Positions 1 through 5,249 of a stretch of 6,869 nucleotides of DNA are shown here, one piece after another. The notes beneath the pieces were generated by a model. The model did no database searches, was not told the DNA's origin, and saw only the letters and a list, made by a program, of their open reading frames with translations. Position numbers and translations under genes: made by a program. Source of the DNA: an uncultured euryarchaeote (lineage in GTDB: Archaea; Thermoplasmatota; Poseidoniia; Poseidoniales; Poseidoniaceae); assembly GCA_937892665.1 (NCBI GenBank), contig CALBJF010000285.1, positions 1 through 6,869 of the forward strand. Direction: 5' to 3'. How positions within the stretch are numbered: the first letter of the stretch is position 1; every line of letters starts with the position of its first letter.

Positions 1-296
1 AGATACCAGTTTCAATTCCAGAACTTGAAGCAATGCCTTCAGGGCTTGTTGAATTGATGCGTCTAATGTGTTGCCATAACGATGTACTGGAATATTCAGT
101 TGAACAACAAAAAACGCACATTTTTGCATTACATATGCTGGAATTAGCAAATGCTTACAATGGGTTTTACCGAGATTGTCACGTACTCAACGATAACTTA
201 GTCGATGGATTCTTTTACGAAATCAGTGAACTTGGTCGCAGTTTGTTACGAACTGGTTTACAAGGATTAGGAATCTCTCCTATTGAGCAAATGTGA
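1..296 (+). CDS. argS: Arginyl-tRNA synthetase, C-terminal fragment
   Basis: This is the 3' end of a gene whose start lies left of the window; the reading frame is already open at base 3. The fragment of about 97 residues matches the all-helical DALR anticodon-binding domain that ends class I arginyl-tRNA synthetases. The visible signature is a helix with LELANAYNGFYRDCHVL (the family's LA..FN.FY..C.V pattern), then a helix ending in GLQGLGISPIEQM, equivalent to the usual GL.LLGI..PE.M terminus. The enzyme charges tRNA-Arg with arginine in the cytoplasm. The catalytic domain with HIGH and KMSK motifs is outside the window and cannot be checked. The stop codon directly abuts that of the convergent gene on the other strand. 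The call rests on the C-terminal pattern alone; another class I synthetase with a DALR domain (for example CysRS) fits the terminal motif less well. Confidence 0.85.
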   Translation, partial: IPVSIPELEAMPSGLVELMRLMCCHNDVLEYSVEQQKTHIFALHMLELANAYNGFYRDCHVLNDNLVDGFFYEISELGRSLLRTGLQGLGISPIEQM

Positions 297-803
297 TCAT
301 TGACCATCATTCAAGGTCGATTGATACAATTGTTGAGTAATGACGTCATTTGTTTCTTCCATCGAGGCTGCCACATCAGAACCAATCGTTCTCAGTTCAT
401 TATACGCTTCTTCGATATCCTTTACTTGTTTGAGAAATCGAAGTGGAGGCCAGCCACAGTCGACAATTTCAGGATCAACAGTACTCTGTTCAATCCAAGC
501 CGAACAACTTGAACCGTAACATAATGCAGAGAGGTGTTCCAAATCCACCCAAAACGTTCTTCGTTGGCACACAGGACAGATCTTTCCTTCAAGAGACGAT
601 AAAACAGTCATTCCATCTTCGCCCAGAACATCTACATCCCATGCTACAACACTTGCTTCAGTAAGGCTCATCTGTTCGCTTTTCCCAAGAAATGTTTTGA
701 GAACCTGCCATGCAATTTCTTCGGTGCTGAAACATCCCATGCCGATGGCTGTCCCATCCACTTCAGTTGCACTGGGTACGTACACTCTTGAAGGAGATTC
801 CAT
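297..803 (-). CDS. Unrecognised protein with four-cysteine zinc-knuckle pattern
   Basis: I do not recognise this 168-residue protein. The sequence shows an N-terminal part of mixed character, then C76-x2-C79 (CPVC) and C95-x4-C100, spaced like the two knuckles of a zinc ribbon, then a charged, probably helical C-terminal tail (about 120-165). Two further cysteines (C24, C116) lie outside the pattern. No signal peptide or membrane segment is visible, so a cytoplasmic protein is likely. An in-frame TTG at 869 would add 22 residues and overlap folB by 19 bases. I prefer the ATG at 803 because the added stretch contains a strong hairpin (814-839) that looks intergenic, but no clear ribosome binding site decides it. 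It is the last gene of the leftward block, 47 bases after folB. The role is unknown; a metal-binding or nucleic-acid-binding protein is possible but only inferred from the cysteines. Confidence 0.65.
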   Translation of the reverse strand: MESPSRVYVPSATEVDGTAIGMGCFSTEEIAWQVLKTFLGKSEQMSLTEASVVAWDVDVLGEDGMTVLSSLEGKICPVCQRRTFWVDLEHLSALCYGSSCSAWIEQSTVDPEIVDCGWPPLRFLKQVKDIEEAYNELRTIGSDVAASMEETNDVITQQLYQSTLNDGQ

Positions 804-813
804 GATGGGACTA

Positions 814-839
814 GGGAGGACTTCTCTTTGAAGTCTCCC
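814..839 (-). repeat. Imperfect hairpin between folB and the unknown gene
   Basis: On the plus strand the arms are GGGAGGACTTC (814-824) and GAAGTCTCCC (830-839), with a 5-base loop TCTTT. They pair over 10 bases with one bulged G. The element lies in the 47-base gap after the folB stop and ends 10 bases before the ATG at 803. No T-tract follows on the minus strand, so it does not look like an intrinsic terminator. It could be an mRNA processing, stability or translation-control structure. Confidence 0.6.
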
Positions 840-850
840 GTTAAATTCGC

Positions 851-1213
851 CTACTCCATGCGATTCCAAGTGTATTCTATGAATGGAAGGCCGCCTGGAT
901 GTGGCAGTGGAGCGTCTGGCTTCTCTATTCGAACAAAGATTGTTTCAACTTCAACATTATTCCGAATGAATTCAGCGATGTTTACTGCCATTTTCTCAAT
1001 TAATCGAATCGGTTTTGATTCTAGAACAACAACGTCTACTGCTTTTTGCAACAATCCATAATCGACAGTGCTCGAAAGTGCTTCATCATGAACATCATTG
1101 ATCAAATCGACTCGTACGGATACAATAAATGGTTGAGATTGTTTATGTTCATAGTCAAAGTAACCATGCACACCATCGACTCTATACGCATCAAGTCCAA
1201 CACGAATCGACAT
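851..1213 (-). CDS. folB: Dihydroneopterin aldolase
   Basis: FolB converts 7,8-dihydroneopterin to 6-hydroxymethyl-7,8-dihydropterin plus glycolaldehyde, a cytoplasmic step of folate synthesis. The 120-residue protein has the usual length and all landmarks: a VHGYFDYE start with E22 (equivalent to the catalytic Glu22 of the Staphylococcus enzyme), the STVDY segment with Y52, RLIEK with pterin-binding E73, and the EKPDAPLP motif with catalytic K98. These numbers follow from starting at the ATG at 1213. A GTG three codons earlier (1222) is also in frame and would overlap the parvulin stop as GTGA, but the purine-rich GAGAGGAG lies 8 bases before the ATG, so I chose the ATG. It follows the parvulin stop by 5 bases, implying translational coupling. 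In an archaeon it is notable, since many archaea use the unrelated MptD for this step. Epimerase-type homologues (FolX) are an alternative but less likely. Confidence 0.9.
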   Translation of the reverse strand: MSIRVGLDAYRVDGVHGYFDYEHKQSQPFIVSVRVDLINDVHDEALSSTVDYGLLQKAVDVVVLESKPIRLIEKMAVNIAEFIRNNVEVETIFVRIEKPDAPLPHPGGLPFIEYTWNRME

Positions 1214-1218
1214 GAGTT

Positions 1219-1506
1219 TCACTCCTCTCGTTCATGAACCCAAATGAGGTGGTAGCCAAATGTGGTTTTGATTGGTGGGGATACCGTCTTGAGGGGAGTC
1301 TGCCAAACGGCTTCTTCAAATTCACGGACCATGTTTCCTTTACGGAACCACCCTAGATCACCACCACGCTGAGAAGATGGGCAAGAGGATTTCTTACGTG
1401 CTAATTTCTCAAAATCTTTGAGTTTTCCAATCTTCTCCGAAATCTGTAACGCTTCGGATTTAGAGGCGACAAGAATATGCGATGCATGAGCACTTGGGTT
1501 AACCAT
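1219..1506 (-). CDS. Single-domain parvulin peptidyl-prolyl isomerase
   Basis: This 95-residue protein is a stand-alone parvulin (rotamase, PpiC/Par10 type), which catalyses cis-trans isomerisation of peptide bonds before proline and so helps proteins fold. Family features are in order: HASHILV at the start with H10, a helix, the CPSSQRGGDLGWF block with C42, the MVREFEEAVW block, and the C-terminal TTFGYHLIWV with H86. H10, C42 and H86 correspond to the conserved His/Cys/His of the parvulin active site. The length matches E. coli PpiC (about 93 residues). There is no signal peptide or membrane anchor, so it should act in the cytoplasm. It begins with ATG 37 bases after the peptidase gene; the ribosome binding site is weak. 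It ends in the folB leader. No substrate can be inferred, although it sits next to the membrane peptidase. Confidence 0.9.
   Translation of the reverse strand: MVNPSAHASHILVASKSEALQISEKIGKLKDFEKLARKKSSCPSSQRGGDLGWFRKGNMVREFEEAVWQTPLKTVSPPIKTTFGYHLIWVHEREE
1222..1229 (-). promoter_or_regulatory. Ribosome binding site of folB
   Basis: The minus strand reads GAGAGGAG here, immediately before the parvulin stop codon TGA (1221-1219) and 8 bases before the ATG at 1213. It supports the ATG over the upstream GTG as the folB start and suggests coupled translation with the preceding gene. Confidence 0.6.
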
Positions 1507-1543
1507 AACCTGTCCACTCTGCTTTCCTTCTTGAATGCGACGC

Positions 1544-3289
1544 TTAGGCTTCTACTGGCCAAGCAAGATAGCGGAGATAGGTGCCGTAAGCTATTACCGA
1601 AATTCCGAGTGACTCTTCATTGAACCGAGACATATCATCTTTGTAGGTATGGTATTCCCATGACCCTGATCCATAACAGACCAACGCATTTCCTTCAACA
1701 CCATCTGGTAAGTCGTAAACAAATGGACCGTGATCAGAATTGTATGGCATTGTCGTTTCTTTTGTGAGTGTCACTGAATATTTGGAAAACACACTCGATT
1801 GTTCATCATTCAATAAATCGATGATATCGCTTACATGATTGATGTCTTTCGCTGAATTTGAAAAGAAACGCAGACTGTTTCCTCTGTTTGCCATGTCGAT
1901 ATCGACGTGGTTCATGTCTAGATTGATGTAAAGTCGAAGGTTACGAGCGAGTTCATTTCCGTTTGCGTTAACATATGCTTTACTCCCCCAGAGGCCTTCT
2001 TCTTCTCCACCCCATGTGCAGAATCGGATGGTGTATTCAGGTGTTCCACTTTCGTTTGCAATAATTGCAATTTGTCTTGCCATTTCGAGCACACTCGCAG
2101 TTCCAGATGTGTCATCAACAGCACCTTGTGCGTGGTAGACCGTATCGTGATGAGCTCCCACGATAATCAAGTCCTCACTTTTCCCATACATCGTGCCACA
2201 CGGAACGCTTACTGCGATTTCACCCGCATTGTCTATGTCACTAAATAATCTCAGAACCGCCCCTTGTTCAGCCAATTCAAGCATCTCCTTTCCAGTTTGG
2301 TTTGAAACAGCGAAGAACGGTATGTTCTCTGGAATCGAACCGCTGTTAGCGGCTTTCATCTCATCAACACGTATGGACTTGAATATTGGAACGCAATCAT
2401 CAGCCTCAATTTGCCCACAGTTCGTTTGGTTATTGATGCGAAACAATCCTGCAAGTGTATTTTCAGCAGCCTTGATGTACATGCCCGTATTTCCATCGAT
2501 GTTTCCTCCGCCTCGAATGATTCCAACTTTTCCAGATGCAGAAGACCAAAGTGAATCATCTGTGCCATCTTCAAGATCGATAAGTTCCATATTTTGCCCA
2601 AATTGAATATCTGCTGATCCCGAGTATCCTTGAATCACATAATCGCTACGATGTTCAAAGGTCGTGATTTGAGCTCCAAATCCAGAATCACATGATGGTC
2701 CTGTTAAGAATCCAATAGTAGGGATGCACATCGCTATTTCAGGAATGCTGTTGATAGCAAACATTGGGACCGGATATGTGTTGAGTTGAGGCGAATAACC
2801 CATCTCAGTAAGGTTATCTAAAATCATCTCAGCAGCAGCAGCCTCTTCGGGACTACCAGACATACGTCCTTCCCATTCAGGATGCCCTAGGGCGACAAGT
2901 TCTTCCGCATACCATCGAACTTGGCTGGCATCGAAATCAATTGGTTCGTAAACCGGTTCATCTTCGCCTAATCCAATCAATGACGGATTGAATACAACCA
3001 CAAGGAGCAAGGTAGCGACGAAGATAGAACCTGTAACTTGTGCAAGGTTGAGTGGGCCGACGACCGTTCTTTTCCAAGCAGATGTTAGAATAATATCTTC
3101 TTTTGAGGTGAAGTAAGGATGCAATCGTTCAACAAGTTCTGCCTTTTTCCCAGACTTGGCTAAGCCTCTAGAACCGAGTTCATCTTTGAGTTGATTCACC
3201 GTCATTGAATCAAGTGAATCTACGCCGCTCATGTTTGATGACAACGAGTCGAATCTTTTGAAGGCGATGGACTCATGCTCAGAATTCAT
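1544..3289 (-). CDS. Membrane-anchored M28 metallopeptidase with SAP domain
   Basis: This 581-residue protein combines three parts. Residues about 29-60 (TVNQLKDELGSRGLAKSGKK and onwards) form a SAP helix-extension-helix motif, normally a nucleic-acid-binding domain. Residues about 80-107 form one hydrophobic segment preceded by WKR, which by the positive-inside rule puts SAP in the cytoplasm and the rest outside. The remainder is an M28 zinc peptidase with every site residue visible: H380 (GAHHD), bridging D392 (AVDDTSG), catalytic E429 and zinc ligand E430 (GGEEEGLWGS), D458 (INLDMN) and H547 (YHTYKDD). A long insert (about 180-355) before H380 resembles a PA domain. Paired cysteines and several N-x-S/T sites suit an exported domain. 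It likely removes amino acids from peptides, either as an aminopeptidase or a carboxypeptidase. The ATG start overlaps the ubiX end by 11 bases; ATGs at 3232 and 3205 are alternatives just before SAP. Confidence 0.9.
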   Translation of the reverse strand: MNSEHESIAFKRFDSLSSNMSGVDSLDSMTVNQLKDELGSRGLAKSGKKAELVERLHPYFTSKEDIILTSAWKRTVVGPLNLAQVTGSIFVATLLLVVVFNPSLIGLGEDEPVYEPIDFDASQVRWYAEELVALGHPEWEGRMSGSPEEAAAAEMILDNLTEMGYSPQLNTYPVPMFAINSIPEIAMCIPTIGFLTGPSCDSGFGAQITTFEHRSDYVIQGYSGSADIQFGQNMELIDLEDGTDDSLWSSASGKVGIIRGGGNIDGNTGMYIKAAENTLAGLFRINNQTNCGQIEADDCVPIFKSIRVDEMKAANSGSIPENIPFFAVSNQTGKEMLELAEQGAVLRLFSDIDNAGEIAVSVPCGTMYGKSEDLIIVGAHHDTVYHAQGAVDDTSGTASVLEMARQIAIIANESGTPEYTIRFCTWGGEEEGLWGSKAYVNANGNELARNLRLYINLDMNHVDIDMANRGNSLRFFSNSAKDINHVSDIIDLLNDEQSSVFSKYSVTLTKETTMPYNSDHGPFVYDLPDGVEGNALVCYGSGSWEYHTYKDDMSRFNEESLGISVIAYGTYLRYLAWPVEA

Positions 3290-3857
3290 CGATTTCTTCG
3301 CCAGTCCATCTCTTGCCGATGGAGTGCTTTAGTCCAATTTGGTCGAGAATACGTGCAACGACGAAATCCACCATATCATCGATTGATTTTGGATGGTTGT
3401 AAAATCCAGGTGATGCGGGGATCACAACGGTTCCCCATGCAGAGAGTTTGGCCATGTTTTCTAAATGCACAGTAGCATATGGTGCTTCACGTGGAACGAT
3501 GATTAAGTTTCGTCGTTCTTTCATTGCAACAATCGCAGAACGTGTGATGAGATTGTCACCAATTCCCGCAGCGAGTTTTCCAAGGGTCGTTCCAGAGCAA
3601 GGACAGATGACGACAGCATCGATTGGTGCTGATCCAGAAGCGGATTTTGCTCCTATATTGGCCTGTTCTTCGAGGAGTGCTCCAGTTCTTTCTGCAAGTT
3701 CCTCTGGTGTTGTATCACATTCATGCTTGAGTGTAATGCGCCCAGAGTTGCTCACAACGAGTCGGATTGGAACATTCAACTCTTGTAGCGCTTCAGCGAG
3801 TCGTACGCCATATGCTGCTCCTGAAGCACCTGATATCCCAAGAACGACTTCGCCCAT
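3279..3857 (-). CDS. ubiX: Flavin prenyltransferase UbiX
   Basis: UbiX joins a dimethylallyl group to FMN to make the prenylated FMN cofactor used by UbiD-type decarboxylases. The 192-residue protein has the full pattern: GISGASGAAYG (7-17, flavin-phosphate loop), CPCSGTTLGKLAAG (85-98), R106, K113, R123-E124 (VPRE), Y153 (GFYNHP) and R169 (ARILD). With a constant offset of 16 these equal R122, K129, R139, E140, Y169 and R185 of the Pseudomonas enzyme, so the active site looks intact. The frame is open upstream to a TTG at 3926 inside lipB and has another ATG at 3881. I chose 3857 because the family normally begins a few residues before GISGASG, and a TATA-like sequence sits about 25 bases upstream. 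No ubiD partner is in the window. Its last codons overlap the start of the peptidase gene. Confidence 0.93.
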   Translation of the reverse strand: MGEVVLGISGASGAAYGVRLAEALQELNVPIRLVVSNSGRITLKHECDTTPEELAERTGALLEEQANIGAKSASGSAPIDAVVICPCSGTTLGKLAAGIGDNLITRSAIVAMKERRNLIIVPREAPYATVHLENMAKLSAWGTVVIPASPGFYNHPKSIDDMVDFVVARILDQIGLKHSIGKRWTGEEIDEF

Positions 3858-3878
3858 GATGGTAATTCCAGCCTTCCT

Positions 3879-3886
3879 CATATATG
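3879..3886 (-). promoter_or_regulatory. Possible TATA box for ubiX
   Basis: The palindrome CATATATG is centred about 25-26 bases before the ATG at 3857, the spacing expected between an archaeal TATA box and its transcription start. If used, the ubiX transcript would be leaderless and would form an internal promoter within the leftward block. The same bases contain the alternative ATG at 3881, so the sequence could instead be coding. The element lies in the 53-base gap between lipB and ubiX. Confidence 0.3.
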
Positions 3887-3910
3887 CACTTGTTTGTAAC
3901 CCTTGCCAAA

Positions 3911-4528
3911 TCAACGGTTCAGGCAATGATGGTATGTTGAAAGAAGTGCTTGCTCAAGATCGTGTCGAGAAACTGAATGATTGAGTCGATTTAGAGATGT
4001 GGTCGTAGATTCAGAAAGGCCGCAACCTGCAAGGTCTTCCACCCGTCCCATAGGAGTGTCATAATTGATGGTAAATCCGTGTCGACTGACCCATCGAAGA
4101 AACGATAATCCAATGCTACAGATTTTCTTTTCTCCAACCCACACGCCTTGCATTCGTTCATCACGGTATCCGTCGATACCCAGCGTTGCCAGTGATTCAA
4201 TGACCCATGCTTCGAGTTTGTGTATTATTGCTGCTACTGAGTTTTCGTCTTTCCTGTCCCAATGAATAATTGGATAGACGACAAGTTGTCCAGGTCCATG
4301 CCATGTCAAGCCACCTCCTCGATCGACCGCTTGCGTAGCATAATCTGAGGGAGGGTGGATGCCATCGTTTCGAGCACGTGGGCCAACAGTTACAATCTCA
4401 GGATGCTCGAGGATGAGGAGTGTGTCCGGTATCTCTTCTTTGATTCGTTGCATTTGCAGTTTTGACATCATCTCGACAGCCTCGTTGTATTCGATCACGT
4501 CGAACCTTTGGATGTCAGTAGTATGCAT
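3911..4528 (-). CDS. lipB: Lipoyl(octanoyl) transferase LipB
   Basis: LipB moves the octanoyl group from octanoyl-acyl carrier protein onto a lysine of lipoyl domains (pyruvate or 2-oxoacid dehydrogenase E2, glycine cleavage H protein); LipA then inserts sulfur. The 205-residue protein fits the family length and order: ILEHPEIVTVG (39-49), DRGGGLTWHGPGQLVVYP (69-86), GVWVGEKKICSIG (128-140) with K135, RHGFTINY (149-156) and the LAGCG loop with C169. K135 and C169 carry the same numbers as the catalytic Lys/Cys of E. coli LipB. Two departures are W76 where Tyr is usual before HGPGQ and AGCG instead of PCG at the catalytic loop. It starts 9 bases after dut with a GAGG ribosome binding site overlapping the dut stop codon. 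No lipA or lipoyl-domain gene is in view. An archaeal lipoate-ligase relative is less likely given the intact LipB motifs. Confidence 0.93.
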   Translation of the reverse strand: MHTTDIQRFDVIEYNEAVEMMSKLQMQRIKEEIPDTLLILEHPEIVTVGPRARNDGIHPPSDYATQAVDRGGGLTWHGPGQLVVYPIIHWDRKDENSVAAIIHKLEAWVIESLATLGIDGYRDERMQGVWVGEKKICSIGLSFLRWVSRHGFTINYDTPMGRVEDLAGCGLSESTTTSLNRLNHSVSRHDLEQALLSTYHHCLNR

Positions 4529-4535
4529 AGTCGAG

Positions 4536-4539
4536 CCTC
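4536..4539 (-). promoter_or_regulatory. Ribosome binding site of lipB
   Basis: The minus strand reads GAGG 7 bases before the lipB ATG. Its first two bases are the last two of the dut TGA stop codon, so ribosomes ending dut are placed to restart on lipB. Confidence 0.5.
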
Positions 4540-4987
4540 AGAATTGACCTGATGAGCCAAAGCCACCTTCGCCACGTTCTGTTGATGTAAGTTGGTCATA
4601 ATCAACTTCAGCGATGTGGACTCGTGGAACTGGCGCGAAGAGGAGTTGGGCAATACGTTCACCTTTTTCAATATGAAATTCCTCTCCCGATCCGATCCAT
4701 GTGGCTAGAACTTTCAATTCTCCACGGTAGTCTGCATCGATGGTTCCTACTCCATTCGGGAGAATCATTCCTTTCTTGCCGAGGGATGACCTGCAACGAA
4801 TTTGGCCTTCCCAACCCTCTGGTATGGCACAAGCTAATCCAGTTGGAATCATGATTGTCGATCCTTTAGGAACGACTGTCGCTTCAAGTGCATACAAATC
4901 CCAGCCTGCAGCTAGTGCACTACCTTGTGTAGGTAATCTCGCTTCAGGATTGAGTTTTGCAAACGGGATGTTTAGTTCACTTCGCAT
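4538..4987 (-). CDS. dut: Trimeric dUTPase
   Basis: Dut hydrolyses dUTP to dUMP and pyrophosphate, keeping uracil out of DNA and supplying dUMP for thymidylate synthesis. The 149-residue protein has all five motifs of the homotrimeric family: AGWDLYA (27-33), CRSSLGKKG (65-73), NGVGTIDADYRGE (78-90) with catalytic D84, GERIAQLLF (109-117) and the flexible C-terminal RGEGGFGSSG (138-147). Small variations are W29 where Tyr/Phe is usual and S68 where Gly is usual. The last motif is complete, so the arm that closes the active site is present. The close relative dCTP deaminase is less likely because it lacks this glycine-rich tail and has a different motif III. It is the first gene of the leftward block and diverges from nrdB across a 262-base spacer; a weak AGGA lies shortly before the ATG. 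Confidence 0.95.
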   Translation of the reverse strand: MRSELNIPFAKLNPEARLPTQGSALAAGWDLYALEATVVPKGSTIMIPTGLACAIPEGWEGQIRCRSSLGKKGMILPNGVGTIDADYRGELKVLATWIGSGEEFHIEKGERIAQLLFAPVPRVHIAEVDYDQLTSTERGEGGFGSSGQF

Positions 4988-5002
4988 GGTTTTTCCTAAG
5001 CA

Positions 5003-5035
5003 TGGAGGTTGAAGAGTTCTTTGCTTCTACCTCCA
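5003..5035. repeat. 12-base inverted repeat near dut
   Basis: The arms TGGAGGTTGAAG (5003-5014) and CTTCTACCTCCA (5024-5035) pair over 11 of 12 positions with one T-T mismatch and a 9-base loop. The repeat lies 16-48 bases before the dut ATG. It is placed either around a dut transcription start set by the TATATT at 5049-5054 or within the dut leader RNA. Confidence 0.7.
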
Positions 5036-5082
5036 CTGGAAACAGAGGTATATTCTGGCTTGAAATTATCACAAAAATAAAT

Positions 5083-5149
5083 TTTGAATCAAGTCCATAT
5101 AGGCTTCGGCTCCAAAATCACAATAAGGGGCACAGTCCCCTGATTCAAA
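5083..5149. repeat. 9-base inverted repeat enclosing a GC hairpin
   Basis: TTTGAATCA (5083-5091) and TGATTCAAA (5141-5149) are exact reverse complements separated by 49 bases. Just inside the right arm sits a small hairpin, AGGGG-CACAGT-CCCCT (5126-5141), which shares its last base with the arm. The arrangement could be a pair of protein-binding half-sites or the closing stem of a structured RNA. Confidence 0.5.
5126..5141. repeat. Short GC hairpin AGGGG/CCCCT
   Basis: A 5-base perfect stem (AGGGG at 5126-5130, CCCCT at 5137-5141) closes a CACAGT loop. No T-tract follows on the plus strand and none precedes that would end a leftward transcript, so a terminator role is unlikely. Confidence 0.45.
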
Positions 5150-5178
5150 TACCCTCGAAAACACTGGTTCATAGGAGT

Positions 5179-5208
5179 CGAGGATGCGCATATTTATGTG
5201 CCATCTCG
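5179..5208. repeat. Long imperfect hairpin with TATA-like centre, upstream of nrdB
   Basis: CGAG-g-ATG-c-GCATA (5179-5192) pairs with TGTGC-CAT-CTCG (5197-5208). This gives 12 base pairs including one G-T wobble, two single bulges on the left arm and a TTTA loop. The centre reads CATATTTATG, a TATA-like sequence about 55-60 bases before the nrdB ATG. A start 25-27 bases downstream would give a leader of roughly 30 bases carrying the ribosome binding site. It may be an operator overlapping the core promoter, or an RNA structure if transcription starts further upstream. Confidence 0.6.
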
Positions 5209-5235
5209 GACGGAAGAGAAACTCCAGCGCGTGAT

Positions 5236-5243
5236 GGAAGGTG
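5236..5243 (+). promoter_or_regulatory. Ribosome binding site of nrdB
   Basis: GGAAGGTG lies 6 bases before the ATG at 5250. It favours that ATG over the in-frame GTG at 5241, which falls inside the site itself. Confidence 0.6.
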
Positions 5244-5249
5244 GAAACT

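Larger units (their letters stand above)
4988..5249. promoter_or_regulatory. Divergent dut / nrdB control region
   Basis: This is the largest non-coding stretch of the window and must hold the promoters of dut (leftward) and nrdB (rightward). TATA-like sequences are TATATT at 5049-5054 (read leftward as AATATA, suited to dut), the A/T tract at 5072-5085, CATATAGG at 5096-5103 and CATATTTATG at 5189-5198. It contains four inverted repeats listed separately. I see no convincing tRNA, cobalamin riboswitch or NrdR-type box, and the open frames crossing it lack a plausible protein pattern. Confidence 0.7.

Noticed and set aside
804..869. N-terminal extension of the unknown gene from a TTG at 869
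   Set aside because: It would need a rare start codon, would overlap folB by 19 bases, and would translate through a strong hairpin. The ATG at 803 is simpler, though not proven.
2193..2606. Open frame of 137 codons on the plus strand within the M28 peptidase gene
   Set aside because: It lies entirely opposite the peptidase coding sequence, with low-complexity composition typical of an antisense shadow.
3858..3926. 23-residue N-terminal extension of ubiX from a TTG at 3926
   Set aside because: It overlaps the lipB end, uses TTG, and adds residues absent from normal UbiX proteins, which begin just before the GISGASG loop.
3448..3984. Open frame of 178 codons on the plus strand across ubiX and the lipB end
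   Set aside because: Both minus-strand genes are unambiguous with intact active sites. The plus-strand product is rich in Ser, Arg and Pro and has no recognisable motif.
5081..5100. TTTTGAATCAAGTCC resembling a tRNA T-loop
   Set aside because: No matching acceptor, D or anticodon arms can be drawn around it, and the T-arm stem does not pair.
4988..5249. Cobalamin riboswitch or NrdR box controlling nrdB
   Set aside because: I looked for a B12-box-like GCCACTG and for the paired ACAC..ATATAT..GTGT pattern and saw neither.
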